A stretch of 64,000 bases of DNA, from NCBI GenBank assembly GCA_025965895.1, contig JAOPWC010000160.1:1-64000 (forward strand), in the 5' to 3' direction. Origin of the DNA: Mycobacterium sp. Lineage in GTDB: Bacteria > Actinomycetota > Actinomycetes > Mycobacteriales > Mycobacteriaceae. Each line of letters opens with the position of its first letter. Position 1 is the first letter of the stretch. A model generated the notes under the pieces. That model saw only the letters and a program-made list of their open reading frames with translations, was not told the origin of the DNA and did no database searches. Below, piece after piece: positions 8,208 through 16,738 of the stretch. The position numbers and the translations under genes were made by a program.

Positions 8208-9410
8208 TCAATCGCCGCCGTGACCATGTCCCGGCTTGCCCGGCCTCCCCGGCCTGACGGGCGGCGGCAGCACCGGTGGGGGGGTGGTCGTCAACTGGGT
8301 GGTGACGGCCGTGGTGGTCGGGGTGGTGACGGGCGTGCTGGTCGTCACCGGTGCCGGCGGACTGGACTGAAACGGCGAGTCGAAGATCATCAGCATGGCG
8401 GCCAGGAGGAACGTGGCTACTACCGCTCCGACCCCGAGCAGTTTCCGGTTGCGCCTCGACCGCGACGGTCCGACGACCGGCGCGTACGTCGGCATCGGCG
8501 GCAGCGGCGCGTCCAAGACCCTTGTCCGGGGCCGAGGCGCCCCCGGCGGCCGCGGCGGAACCCCCAGCGGCGGCCGCGGCGGAACCGGCACCGGCAGCGG
8601 TCCCGTCAGCGCACCCCGCATCGCCCGCGCATTGGTGAAGCGCCACGCCGGGTCACGTGCCATCGCGCGTTCGATCACCGCAGCCAGTGCCGGGTCGACG
8701 TCCCGGCGCAACGCCCCCAGCGGCAGCGGCTGCTCCTCGAGGATCGCGCGCGCCAACGCCCCGAGGTGCTCGTGAGCGAAGGGCCTGCGGCCGGCGAGGG
8801 CCTCGTACCCGACCACACCGAGCGCGTACAGGTCGTCGGCCGGGATCGCGGGATTCCCCAGCAGGCGTTCGGGACTCAGATACGCCATCGTGCCCACGAC
8901 TTGACCGGTCATCGTGTAGCCGGCGCCGGCGGTCTTCGCTATCCCGAAATCCGACACCTTCGCTTCGCCGTCGGCGGTGAACAAAATGTTGCCCGGCTTG
9001 ATGTCGCGGTGCAGTATGCCCGCGTGGTGCGCCACGGCAAGCGCCGCCAGCACATCATCGAGCACCGAACGCACCATCGGTAACGGCAGCGGACCACGCG
9101 CGATGTGATCAGCGAGCGATACCCCCGGCAGTCGTTCCATCACGATGAACGGGGTTCCGTCGTGTTCGCCGCTGTCATGAACGGCGACGATGTGCGGGTG
9201 GTTGAGCGCGGCGGCCGAGCGGGCCTCCGCTTCGAACCGCTCGCGTGTTTCGGCGTGGTTGGCGAAACCCGGGTGCAGCAGCTTCACCGCGACCGCCCGG
9301 CTCAGACGGGTGTCCCAGCCGTCACGTACCTCGGCCATGCCGCCCCGGCCCAGGACTCCTCGCAGCTCGTAGCGGCCACCGAGCAGCTCCGCGGCCATCA
9401 CGTCGCTCAC
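8208..9410 (-). CDS. Transmembrane Ser/Thr protein kinase (Pkn type)
   Basis: 400 residues from GTG 9410, chosen because GGAAG lies 6 bases upstream; ATG 9398 is possible. The full Hanks kinase core is present: GRGGMAEV P-loop near residue 21, VAVKLL Lys43, HRDIKPGN with Asp136, SDFGIAK, and GTMAYLSPERL. A Pro/Arg-rich juxtamembrane linker follows, then one membrane span (LLGVGAVVATFLLAAMLMIF). The extracytoplasmic tail is short and Thr/Pro-rich, with no PASTA or sensor domain. It therefore resembles PknE/PknF-class kinases but has no recognisable ligand domain. It is divergent from the unknown gene at 9481. Confidence 0.92.
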   Translation of the reverse strand: MSDVMAAELLGGRYELRGVLGRGGMAEVRDGWDTRLSRAVAVKLLHPGFANHAETRERFEAEARSAAALNHPHIVAVHDSGEHDGTPFIVMERLPGVSLADHIARGPLPLPMVRSVLDDVLAALAVAHHAGILHRDIKPGNILFTADGEAKVSDFGIAKTAGAGYTMTGQVVGTMAYLSPERLLGNPAIPADDLYALGVVGYEALAGRRPFAHEHLGALARAILEEQPLPLGALRRDVDPALAAVIERAMARDPAWRFTNARAMRGALTGPLPVPVPPRPPLGVPPRPPGAPRPRTRVLDAPLPPMPTYAPVVGPSRSRRNRKLLGVGAVVATFLLAAMLMIFDSPFQSSPPAPVTTSTPVTTPTTTAVTTQLTTTPPPVLPPPVRPGRPGKPGHGHGGD

Positions 9411-9480
9411 GTTAGCTTCCACGAAAATTTGAGGCGGATGCCCCATGTGCCGACGCGCCAGTCGCCGAAGTATTCGGGGC

Positions 9481-10257
9481 ATGAACATCATGAACACAAC
9501 CCCGGCCCCCCGCGACGCGTCGACCGCCGTCGTGGACAACCCCACCCTGCCGCCAGGCGACGACGAGAGGTTCGTCGGTTTCGGCGTGATGGGCCTTCCA
9601 TTCAGCAGTGGCCATTACCTGGCCCTGCGAGATTTCCCCGCCAGCTCGTTCTCGCCGGGCTATCGCTCGGTGTGGCACCGCGACCCGTCGGGCACGTGGA
9701 CGTTCTACGCCACCGCCCCGGGGCAGCTGAGCTGCGCCAGATACTTCAGCTCGGCCACCACGGTCGCACCCGTCGAATGCGACATCGACGTGGCGTGGCT
9801 CAGCCCGTGGTCGCTGCGTATCCGGATGGGCACCTTGCTCGACTGGCAGGTCGACATCGCGACGTCGGTATCCACCCGGCTGATGACGGCCATCGGTTCG
9901 CGACTGCCGGAAGGCGCGTGGACCAACCGGCCCTTCCTGGCCGTGATGAGCCGGGCCGCGGGTCCGATGCTCGGCGTCGGAAAGGTGCGGTTGGCCGGCA
10001 CTGCGCCCAATGGCCAGGACTTCATGATCGCGCCGACGAGGCTGTGGCCGGTGAAACGATCGCGTGCCCTCTTCCGGGGCGAAGACCTCGGGCCCGTGGG
10101 ACCACTCGAGCACCAGCTGCGACTAGGTGACTTCCGGTTGCCGCAGCGAGGCATCTGCGTCGTCGGGCATGGCCATTTCGAGGCGTTCGACGCCACGAGA
10201 CACCACAGCACCGCAGAATCAGCGGGTGGCTGTAGCGCCGAGGCCAGGACCATCTGA
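9481..10257 (+). CDS. Conserved hypothetical protein upstream of HD-GYP/LuxR regulator
   Basis: 258 residues from ATG 9481. I do not recognise the family. There is no signal peptide or membrane span. The sequence is rich in beta-strand-like stretches (FVGFGVMGLPFSSGHYLALRDF, YRSVWHRDPSGTWTFYAT, CDIDVAWLSPWSLRIRMGTLLDW) and looks like a calycin or START-like fold binding a small molecule. The next gene starts inside its last 32 bases, so both are probably co-translated and functionally tied. It is divergent from the kinase with a 70-bp spacer. Confidence 0.7.
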   Translation: MNIMNTTPAPRDASTAVVDNPTLPPGDDERFVGFGVMGLPFSSGHYLALRDFPASSFSPGYRSVWHRDPSGTWTFYATAPGQLSCARYFSSATTVAPVECDIDVAWLSPWSLRIRMGTLLDWQVDIATSVSTRLMTAIGSRLPEGAWTNRPFLAVMSRAAGPMLGVGKVRLAGTAPNGQDFMIAPTRLWPVKRSRALFRGEDLGPVGPLEHQLRLGDFRLPQRGICVVGHGHFEAFDATRHHSTAESAGGCSAEARTI

Positions 10258-11791
10258 TTTGCCGACCCGCGCGGAGGTGCTCGCGGCACTGTCGGTGGCG
10301 ATCGACCTCGGCCTGGGGCAGCCCGCGGAACACATGCTGAGGTCGGCGTCGATCGCCACCAAGCTCGGCGACCGCCTCGGCCTCGACGGCCGTCAGCGCG
10401 ACGCGGTCTACCACACGACGTTGATCATGTGGATCGGCTGTCACGCCGACTCCCACGAGTACGCCCGATGGTTCGGCGACGACATCGCGGTGCGCCACGA
10501 CGCGTATCTGGTCGACTGGTCCGGGCTCCCGTACCTGCGGTTCCTGTTGGGCAATGTCGCCCATGGCGAACCATGGGCGCACCGGCTCAAGACGATGTCC
10601 GCGCTGGTCCTCAACGCACGCGGGCAACTTGCGCAGATGATCCACTCGCACTGCACCTCTGCGGCGTTGCTGGCCCAACAGATCGGTCTCGGCGCTGACG
10701 TATGCGACGCCATGCCGTATACCTTCGAGCGGTTCGACGGCGGCGGTCTGCCCCGCGGTGTGCACGGCGATGCGATTCCCATACAGATGCGAGTCGCTCA
10801 GCTTGCGGACATGGTCGACGTGCATCACCGGGCCTACGGGCATGACGGCGCCGTGGCCATGGCGCGCAGTCGACGCGGCGGTCAGTTCGATCCCCATGTC
10901 GTCGACGCATTCGTCGCACACGCTCCCGAGATTCTCGCTGACCCATCCCCCGATGCCTGGACCGCGGCGATGCGTGAGGCCCCCGACCGCCACCAGCGGC
11001 TGGACAGCGACTCACTCGATTCGCTGCTCGTTGCCCTCGGCGACTTTGTCGACCTGAAATGTCCATTCCTGCTCGGACATTCACGTGCAACGGCACGACT
11101 GGCGGCCGACGCGGCGGCTGCCGCCGGTCTCGACTCGGGCACAGTGGCGTTGGTGCGACGGGCCGGCCACGTGCACGACGTCGGACGTATCGGGGTCTCG
11201 AACCAGATCTGGTCGAAGGCGGGGCCTCTCACCGCGGCGGAGTTCGAGCGAGTGCGGTTGCACCCGTATCTCACGGTGCGGATTCTCAACAATGTCAACG
11301 GGCTTGAGCAGGTGGCACAAATCGCCGGCAACCATCACGAACGCCTGGACGGATCGGGATATCCTCGCGGCGTCACCGCCGGCGGGTTGAGCCTGCCGGA
11401 CCGTCTTTTGGCCGCGGCCGTCAGCTATCAGTCTGCCCGCGAGCCGCGCCCGTACCGCGAACCGCTCGATCGCCGAGCGGCCGCACAGCGCCTGCACGAG
11501 CAGGTCAGAGCCGGCGCGCTGGATTCTGTTGCGGCAGAGGCCGTTCTGCACGCCGCCGGTCACGACCCGAGCGGCCCGAGCCGCCGGCCCGGCGGGCTTA
11601 CCAGCAGGGAGATCGAGGTGCTGTGCCTGGTCGCGCGCGGTGCGTCCAACAAGCAGATCGCCGCGTCGCTGGTGATCAGCGAGAAGACGGCACGCAACCA
11701 TGTCGAGCGCACCTACGCCAAGATCGGCGTCTCAAACCGCATCGGCGCAAGCATGTACGCGCTCCACCACGGGCTGGTCGCCCCGACGTGA
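10226..11791 (+). CDS. Tandem HD/HD-GYP domain protein with C-terminal LuxR-type HTH
   Basis: 521 residues from GTG 10226, overlapping the upstream gene. The second half has an HD-GYP active site: GHVHDVGRIGV, then NHHERLDGSGYPRG and LPDRLLAAAVSYQS. The first half is a diverged copy (FERFDGGGLPRGVHGDAIP, IQMRVAQLADMVDVHHR). The C-terminus is a LuxR/GerE HTH (LTSREIEVLCLVARGASNKQIAASLVISEKTARNHVERTYAKIGVSNR). The architecture suggests a DNA-binding regulator whose activity is set by nucleotide hydrolysis or binding (HD-GYP enzymes degrade cyclic di-GMP). Activity of this copy is inference. Confidence 0.88.
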   Translation: MAVAPRPGPSDLPTRAEVLAALSVAIDLGLGQPAEHMLRSASIATKLGDRLGLDGRQRDAVYHTTLIMWIGCHADSHEYARWFGDDIAVRHDAYLVDWSGLPYLRFLLGNVAHGEPWAHRLKTMSALVLNARGQLAQMIHSHCTSAALLAQQIGLGADVCDAMPYTFERFDGGGLPRGVHGDAIPIQMRVAQLADMVDVHHRAYGHDGAVAMARSRRGGQFDPHVVDAFVAHAPEILADPSPDAWTAAMREAPDRHQRLDSDSLDSLLVALGDFVDLKCPFLLGHSRATARLAADAAAAAGLDSGTVALVRRAGHVHDVGRIGVSNQIWSKAGPLTAAEFERVRLHPYLTVRILNNVNGLEQVAQIAGNHHERLDGSGYPRGVTAGGLSLPDRLLAAAVSYQSAREPRPYREPLDRRAAAQRLHEQVRAGALDSVAAEAVLHAAGHDPSGPSRRPGGLTSREIEVLCLVARGASNKQIAASLVISEKTARNHVERTYAKIGVSNRIGASMYALHHGLVAPT

Positions 11792-11935
11792 CACTGTGAC
11801 TCTGCGGCCTGGACCACCGCCGGTGGTGGTTCCGCGCCGACATGCCGCGCTGCACGCCGCGCCCACCGGCTCCCAGCCGGGCGCATACGCCGCTCTAAAG
11901 CAGACTCGAAACAAGCCGACCCTGATCTATCATCG

Positions 11936-12298
11936 ATGCCAGTGCTCTACCAGCCACTCCGACCACCGTTTTGGCAACGCCACCCCTGGTTCACGGGTGG
12001 GGCGGTCCTGTTCGTCTGCGTGCAACTCATGCACGGCTGGTACGTCCCCGTCCTCGCCATCGCACTTACGGCGATGCTCGCTCACATCGCCCGGCGCCGT
12101 CGCGCTGCCGCGCGACGCGACGCGGGGCTGCGGGCGCGCGCCGACTACGAGCATCGACTGAGCCTGGCCGGCGATCCCCGCGGCAGCTACGGCCGCTATC
12201 CCCCGGTGCAGCCCGGCTGGTTTCCCGACCCGACGTCTGCGCGCCTGCTGCGCTACTTCGACGGATCAGCCTGGACCGGCTTCACCCTTCACCGGTAG
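11936..12298 (+). CDS. Small membrane protein with DUF2510 domain
   Basis: 120 residues. Two hydrophobic segments (PWFTGGAVLFVCVQLMHGWY, VPVLAIALTAMLAHIA) are followed by a basic linker and a C-terminal DUF2510 motif, QPGWFPDPTSARLLRYFDG, ending SAWTGFT. DUF2510 is common at the cytoplasmic end of actinobacterial membrane proteins and probably mediates protein contacts. The last codons and stop are part of a 23-bp tandem repeat. Confidence 0.78.
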   Translation: MPVLYQPLRPPFWQRHPWFTGGAVLFVCVQLMHGWYVPVLAIALTAMLAHIARRRRAAARRDAGLRARADYEHRLSLAGDPRGSYGRYPPVQPGWFPDPTSARLLRYFDGSAWTGFTLHR

Positions 12299-12347
12299 CC
12301 GGCTTCACCCTTCACCGGTAGCCGGCTTCACCCCTTCACCGGTAACC
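12278..12347. repeat. Three tandem copies of a 23-bp repeat spanning a stop codon
   Basis: Units beginning GGCTTCACCCTTCACCGG start at 12278, 12301 and 12324 (the last has one extra C). The first unit encodes the final residues GFTLHR and the TAG of the DUF2510 gene, so the stop is repeated downstream in other frames. The repeats end 2 bp before the stop of the convergent DUF2236 gene. Confidence 0.9.
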
Positions 12348-12348
12348 G

Positions 12349-13377
12349 TCAACCCGAGACGGGGCAGTAATGCGTCGGCTTGCCGAGCTCGTCAAGTGGC
12401 GGCAGGTTGCGCGCCGGCGTGTGCACCAGCGGGCTGTCGGCCGGAATACGCCCGGTCGTGCGGTCCCAGGCGCCGCGCGCCCGCGGATGCATCCTCCTGC
12501 GCCTGGGCACCAGCTTGAACAGGAGATTGACGATCTCGCCGAAGCGCCGGTGCAGCCATTCATCGCGCGCCGACCACGTGTAACCCATCAGCTCGCGCAC
12601 CGGCGGGTCATACAAACCGACGGTGAGCCAGACGAAGAACGGCGCCCCGAGCCTGCGCTGCAACCTCCACAGCCGATCCGGAACCCATTGCCCGAACGGC
12701 GGTTTCGGCAACTCGGTCAGGTCAAGAACGGCACGGGCCGCGAAGTTGTTCTCCAGCACCTCGCGGCACATTCGGTCCCAGTAGACCTGAAACTCCTCCC
12801 ACGTCGGCGGCACCGGCCGCATGCTCATCCCGTACATGCGGTACCAGTCGATGTGCTCCTCGAACAACTGGCGGCGTTCCGCCTCGGTGATGCCGCCGCA
12901 GAACCGTTCGGCGACGATCAGCGTGCCAACGAAGAACGTCGCGTGCGCCCAGTAGAAGACGTCGGGGTTCAGCGCGTGGTAGCGCCGGCCCTGCGCGTCG
13001 ACGCCTTTGATCGAGGTGTGGTACTCGCGGACCTCCGCGCCCGTCGTCGGCGCGCGGTCGCCGTCGAACACCACCCCGCCGATCGGGTAGAGCGACCTCA
13101 GCAGCCGCGGCCACCGCTCCCGGAAGAACGTCGAGTGCTGTTCGACCGCCGCGCCGAGTTGCGGATGCATGTTCTGCATCGACCCGGCCCAGGGACCCTG
13201 CAACATCCCGCGCCAGTCACCGAAGTACTTCCATGTCAGGGAGTCGGGACCAAGCGGCTGCGGCGGCGCCTCGTGTCCCGCGTCGGAGTATCCAGTGTCG
13301 GGCACCGGGCAGCCCACGCTTTGGCTGGTCATGCCGCGAGCGGCGGACGTATCTTGAGTCACTGGTGACGATCCCAT
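12349..13377 (-). CDS. DUF2236 (MpaB/latex-clearing-protein-like) oxygenase family protein
   Basis: 342 residues from ATG 13377; GTG 13362 is an alternative. The sequence includes WKYFGDWRGMLQGPWAGSMQ, HPQLGAAVEQHSTFF and DVFYWAHATFFVGTLIVAERF, typical of the DUF2236 heme-associated oxygenase-like family. The conserved His in YWAHATF is retained. It is divergent from a TetR gene at 13434, a pairing I recall as Rv0826/Rv0825c in M. tuberculosis. The substrate is unknown. Confidence 0.85.
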   Translation of the reverse strand: MGSSPVTQDTSAARGMTSQSVGCPVPDTGYSDAGHEAPPQPLGPDSLTWKYFGDWRGMLQGPWAGSMQNMHPQLGAAVEQHSTFFRERWPRLLRSLYPIGGVVFDGDRAPTTGAEVREYHTSIKGVDAQGRRYHALNPDVFYWAHATFFVGTLIVAERFCGGITEAERRQLFEEHIDWYRMYGMSMRPVPPTWEEFQVYWDRMCREVLENNFAARAVLDLTELPKPPFGQWVPDRLWRLQRRLGAPFFVWLTVGLYDPPVRELMGYTWSARDEWLHRRFGEIVNLLFKLVPRRRRMHPRARGAWDRTTGRIPADSPLVHTPARNLPPLDELGKPTHYCPVSG

Positions 13378-13433
13378 CGGCGCGAGAGTCGAATTATGAC
13401 TACGGGCGTTGTCAGGATGAGTGTAGGAGTGGT

Positions 13434-14060
13434 GTGGTTTCCGGTCAACGGCGGGGTCGGTGGTCAGGGGTTCCGATCGAGGACCGCCAGGCACTGCGCC
13501 GCGACAACCTCGTCGCTGCGGCGGTGACGTTGTTGGGCAGCGAGGGCGGTCCGGTGCTGACCGTGCGCGCGGTGTGCCGTGCGGCAGGCCTGACCGAGCG
13601 CTACTTCTACGAGAGCTTCGCCGACCGGAATGACTTCGTCCGCGCCGTCTACGACGACGTCTGCACGCGTGCGATGGCGACGTTGGAGACGGCCACCACG
13701 CCACGTGAGGCCGTGGAACGTTTCATCACGTTGATGGTCGACGACCCGGAACGCGGGCGAGTGTTGCTGCTCGCGCCCCAGGTGGAGCCGGTTTTGGTGC
13801 GATCCGGCGCCGAGTGGATGCCAAACTTCATCAGCCTGCTGCAGCGCAAGCTGACCGCGATCAGCGATCCGGCACTGCAGAACATGGCGGCCACCGGTCT
13901 CATCGGTGCGTTGAGCGCGCTGTTCACCGCCTACCTTGGCGGGCGACTGGCGGCCACCCGCGAGCAGTTCATCGACTACTGCGTGGAGATGCTGATGAGT
14001 CCGGCGGTACCGCCGACTCCCAGCGGGGCTGCGTCGACCGCCCAACAGTCGACCGCGTAA
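13434..14060 (+). CDS. TetR-family transcriptional regulator
   Basis: About 208 residues from GTG 13434, favoured by AGGAG at 13425-13429. The HTH is clear: DNLVAAAVTLLGSEGG, then VRAVCRAAGLTERYFYESFADRNDFVRAVYDD. The ligand domain is TetR-like. It is divergent from the DUF2236 gene and presumably its regulator. The C-terminus STAQQSTA is encoded by a 15-bp tandem repeat that continues past the stop. Confidence 0.88.
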   Translation: MVSGQRRGRWSGVPIEDRQALRRDNLVAAAVTLLGSEGGPVLTVRAVCRAAGLTERYFYESFADRNDFVRAVYDDVCTRAMATLETATTPREAVERFITLMVDDPERGRVLLLAPQVEPVLVRSGAEWMPNFISLLQRKLTAISDPALQNMAATGLIGALSALFTAYLGGRLAATREQFIDYCVEMLMSPAVPPTPSGAASTAQQSTA

Positions 14061-14105
14061 CAGTCGACCGCCCAACAGTCGACCGCCCGACAGTCGACCG
14101 CTTAA
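14034..14105. repeat. 15-bp tandem repeat (about 4.8 copies) spanning a stop codon
   Basis: The unit TCGACCGCCCAACAG recurs at 14034, 14049, 14064, 14079 and 14094 with single-base changes. One change (CCCAA to GCGTAA) makes the TAA of the TetR gene at 14058-14060. The unit is five codons, so gain or loss of copies would keep frame and alter only the STAQQ tail. Confidence 0.9.
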
Positions 14106-14399
14106 CCCTGGTTCGCCGTGCCATCGGCCTCCGACTGCGCCTGTTGCGCGCCGACGGCGTCACGAACGGCCGAGGGGGCGGGACGATTGTTGGCAGCCGA
14201 GTATCCGGGGTTGTTGGCTGACGCCGGCTTGGGATAGCAGTGCAGGTTGACCAGGATCAGGTCGCCCGTTGACGACCCCATCTGGTCATTGAAGGTTGGT
14301 TGCGACGTGCTGGCCACACAAACAATTGTCCTGCGGGTAGCTTGGCCGACGAACCCGCAGCCGCACCTGCAACGGGGCAAAAGCCATGATGTTCTTCAT
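14102..14399 (-). pseudogene. Probable decayed small exported protein
   Basis: An ATG at 14399 preceded by GGAGG reads MKNIMAFA, a signal-peptide-like start, but that frame ends soon after. The adjacent frame carries a protein-like C-terminus (QPTFNDQMGSSTGDLILVNL, then HCYPKPASANNPGYSAANN, ending DGTANQG) to the stop at 14102. Joining them needs at least one frameshift, so it is likely a pseudogene; a sequencing error is the alternative. Its stop overlaps the end of the 15-bp repeat. Confidence 0.4.
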
Positions 14400-14512
14400 G
14401 TTCGAGCGACCTCCATATCCGCTGTCAGCACCCTGTCAGACTGGCTGGGAGGATCGTGACGTGCGCGATCTGCGCCGCAGGGCTCAACCGGGACAGCGGC
14501 GAGGCGGACTTG

Positions 14513-14518
14513 TATGAT
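14513..14518 (+). promoter_or_regulatory. Putative -10 element for desA1
   Basis: TATGAT lies about 60 bp upstream of the desA1 ATG, matching the mycobacterial housekeeping -10 (TANNNT). No convincing -35 is visible. CGGAGGGG immediately before the ATG is the ribosome-binding site. Confidence 0.4.
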
Positions 14519-14576
14519 ACTGAGGGACACAGATATATTGAGTGCAACCATTTCGGACAGATAACTCGGAGGGGCC

Positions 14577-15593
14577 ATGTCGCAAGACTTGACCGACCTG
14601 CAGCTGCTGCGCGAACTTGAGCCTGTCGTCGAGGCGAACCTGAACCGGCACCTTGCGATGCGCAAGGACTGGAACCCGCACGACTACATTCCATGGTCCG
14701 ACGGCAAAAACTACTCCGCCCTCGGCGGGAAGGACTGGGATCCCGAGGAGTCACAGCTGTCAGAGGTCGCCCAGGTGGCGATGGTGCAGAACCTGCTGAC
14801 CGAGGACAACCTGCCCTCCTACCACCGCGAGATAGCGATGAACTTCGGGATGGACGGTGCGTGGGGCCAGTGGGTGAACCGCTGGACTGCTGAGGAGAAC
14901 CGGCACGGCATCGCGCTGCGCGACTACCTCGTCGTCACCCGGGCCATCGACCCGGTGGATTTGGAGAAGCTTCGCGTCGAGCAGATGACGCGGGGGTTCA
15001 GCCCGGGACAGAACAAGCAGGGCGACCTCTTCGCGGACAGCCTGTTCGACTCCGTCATCTATGTCACGTTCCAGGAGCTCGCCACCCGCGTTTCACACCG
15101 CAACACGGGCAGGGCCTGCGACGAGACGATTGCCGACCAGCTGTTGGCGCGCATCTCCGGTGACGAGAACCTGCACATGATCTTCTACCGCGACGTCTCC
15201 GAGGCCGGCTTTGCGATCGCGCCCGACCAGGCGATGAAGTCGCTGCACCGGGTGCTGCGCAACTTCAAGATGCCCGGGTTCACCGTTCCGGGATTCCGTC
15301 GAAAGGCCGTGATCATCGCCGTCGGAGGCGTGTACGACCCGCGCATCCACCTCGACGACGTGGTGATGCCGGTCCTGAAGAAGTGGCGCATTTTCGAGCG
15401 CGAGGACTTCACCGGTGAGGCGGCGAAGATGCGTGACGACCTCGCGTTGCTGGTTGAGGAGCTTGAGGAAACGTGCGACAAGTTCGAGGTGGCCAAGCAG
15501 CGCCGGTTGGAGCGCGAAGCGCGTATGGCCGAACGGCTGACCGCCAAGAAGGTGCTCTCCGCCGACGGGACCCTGACGCTCAGTCGTTCGTAG
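14577..15593 (+). CDS. desA1: Acyl-[ACP] desaturase DesA1
   Basis: 338 residues, the length of mycobacterial DesA1. It is a soluble di-iron ferritin-like desaturase that inserts a double bond into acyl-ACP, and in mycobacteria it feeds mycolic acid synthesis. The metal-ligand motifs are visible: TAEENRHG (EExxH, E106/E107/H110), E167 in TFQELATR, and GDENLHM (ExxH, E197/H200). A strong GGAGGGG precedes the ATG. The following dihydrouridine synthase gene is 11 bp away, so the genes may be co-transcribed. The order desA1-dus-LCP-phoU matches the Rv0824c-Rv0821c order as I remember it. Confidence 0.95.
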   Translation: MSQDLTDLQLLRELEPVVEANLNRHLAMRKDWNPHDYIPWSDGKNYSALGGKDWDPEESQLSEVAQVAMVQNLLTEDNLPSYHREIAMNFGMDGAWGQWVNRWTAEENRHGIALRDYLVVTRAIDPVDLEKLRVEQMTRGFSPGQNKQGDLFADSLFDSVIYVTFQELATRVSHRNTGRACDETIADQLLARISGDENLHMIFYRDVSEAGFAIAPDQAMKSLHRVLRNFKMPGFTVPGFRRKAVIIAVGGVYDPRIHLDDVVMPVLKKWRIFEREDFTGEAAKMRDDLALLVEELEETCDKFEVAKQRRLEREARMAERLTAKKVLSADGTLTLSRS

Positions 15594-15604
15594 CCGACAG
15601 CGCA

Positions 15605-16738
15605 TTGCGTATCGGTTCCATCGGGCTGCGCAGCCCGGTGGTGTTGGCTCCGATGGCCGGCGTGACGAACGTGGCGTTCCGGACGTTGTGCCGTGAACTC
15701 GAGCGGGAACGCGCCCAGACCGTCAGCGGCCTCTACGTGTGCGAGATGGTGACCGCGCGTGCGCTCGTGGAGCGTCACCCCGCGACGATGCACATGACGA
15801 CATTCGCCCCTGACGAGCACCCGCGGTCGCTGCAGCTGTACACCGTCGACCCCGACACCACCTACGCCGCGGTGCGGATGATCGCCATCGAAGGCCTGGC
15901 CGACCACATCGACATGAACTTTGGCTGTCCCGTGCCGAAGGTCACCCGTCGCGGCGGCGGCGCGGCCCTGCCTTTCAAGCGGCGACTGTTCGGACGGATC
16001 GTCGCCGCCGCCGTGCGCGCCACCGCGGGCACCACCATCCCCGTCACCGTCAAGTTTCGCATCGGCATCGACGACGCACACCACACCCACCTCGACGCCG
16101 GGCGGATCGCGGCCGAGGAGGGCGCCGCGGCGGTCGCGCTGCACGCCCGCACGGCCGCGCAGCGCTACTCCGGCACCGCTGACTGGAACCAGATCGCGGC
16201 GCTCAAGCAGCACGTCACCTCGGTTCCGGTGCTGGGTAACGGGGACATCTTCGACGCCAGCGACGCGCTGACCATGATGGCCGTCACCGACTGCGACGGG
16301 GTCGTGGTCGGGCGCGGTTGCCTCGGCCGGCCCTGGCTGTTCGCTGAACTCTCCGCCGCCTTCACCGGCACACCCGCTCCCGCCGCGCCCACACTGGGCG
16401 AGGTCGCCGAGATCATCCGCCGTCACGGTGCGCATCTGGCCGCCCACTTCGGCGAGGACAAAGGCATGCGCGACATCCGTAAGCACATCGCCTGGTACCT
16501 GCACGGTTTCCCGGCAGGGACCGACCTGCGCCGAGCGTTGGCGCAGGTCAAGACATTGGACGAGCTGAAGTTGCTGCTGGATCGCCTGGATCCCGAATTG
16601 CCCTTCCCGGCGGCGGCGACGGGGCCGCGGGGCCGTCAGGGCTCACCGGCCTCAGTCGCGCTGCCCCACGGCTGGCTGACCGATCCTGACGACTGCACCG
16701 TGCCCGCAGGCGCCGACGCGATGCACTCCGGTGGCTGA
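15605..16738 (+). CDS. tRNA-dihydrouridine synthase (Dus family)
   Basis: An FMN-dependent TIM-barrel enzyme that reduces uridine in tRNA. LRSPVVLAPMAGVTNVAFRTLC is the phosphate/FMN-binding N-terminus, HIDMNFGCPVPKVTRRGGGAAL contains the catalytic Cys (GCPxxK), and VPVLGNGDIFDASDAL plus GVVVGRGCLGRPWLF complete the signature. The start is uncertain: TTG 15605 gives LRIGSIGLRSPVV and fits the family, while the frame is open farther upstream inside desA1. About 377 residues. No strong ribosome-binding site is seen, consistent with coupling to desA1. Confidence 0.88.
   Translation: MRIGSIGLRSPVVLAPMAGVTNVAFRTLCRELERERAQTVSGLYVCEMVTARALVERHPATMHMTTFAPDEHPRSLQLYTVDPDTTYAAVRMIAIEGLADHIDMNFGCPVPKVTRRGGGAALPFKRRLFGRIVAAAVRATAGTTIPVTVKFRIGIDDAHHTHLDAGRIAAEEGAAAVALHARTAAQRYSGTADWNQIAALKQHVTSVPVLGNGDIFDASDALTMMAVTDCDGVVVGRGCLGRPWLFAELSAAFTGTPAPAAPTLGEVAEIIRRHGAHLAAHFGEDKGMRDIRKHIAWYLHGFPAGTDLRRALAQVKTLDELKLLLDRLDPELPFPAAATGPRGRQGSPASVALPHGWLTDPDDCTVPAGADAMHSGG

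Noticed and set aside
8100..9083. Long plus-strand frame opposite the Ser/Thr kinase
   Set aside because: Arg/Gly-rich low-complexity translation, an antisense shadow of the kinase with its full catalytic motif set.
12278..12347. CRISPR array at the 23-bp repeats
   Set aside because: Units are directly adjacent without spacers, and no cas genes are present anywhere in the window.
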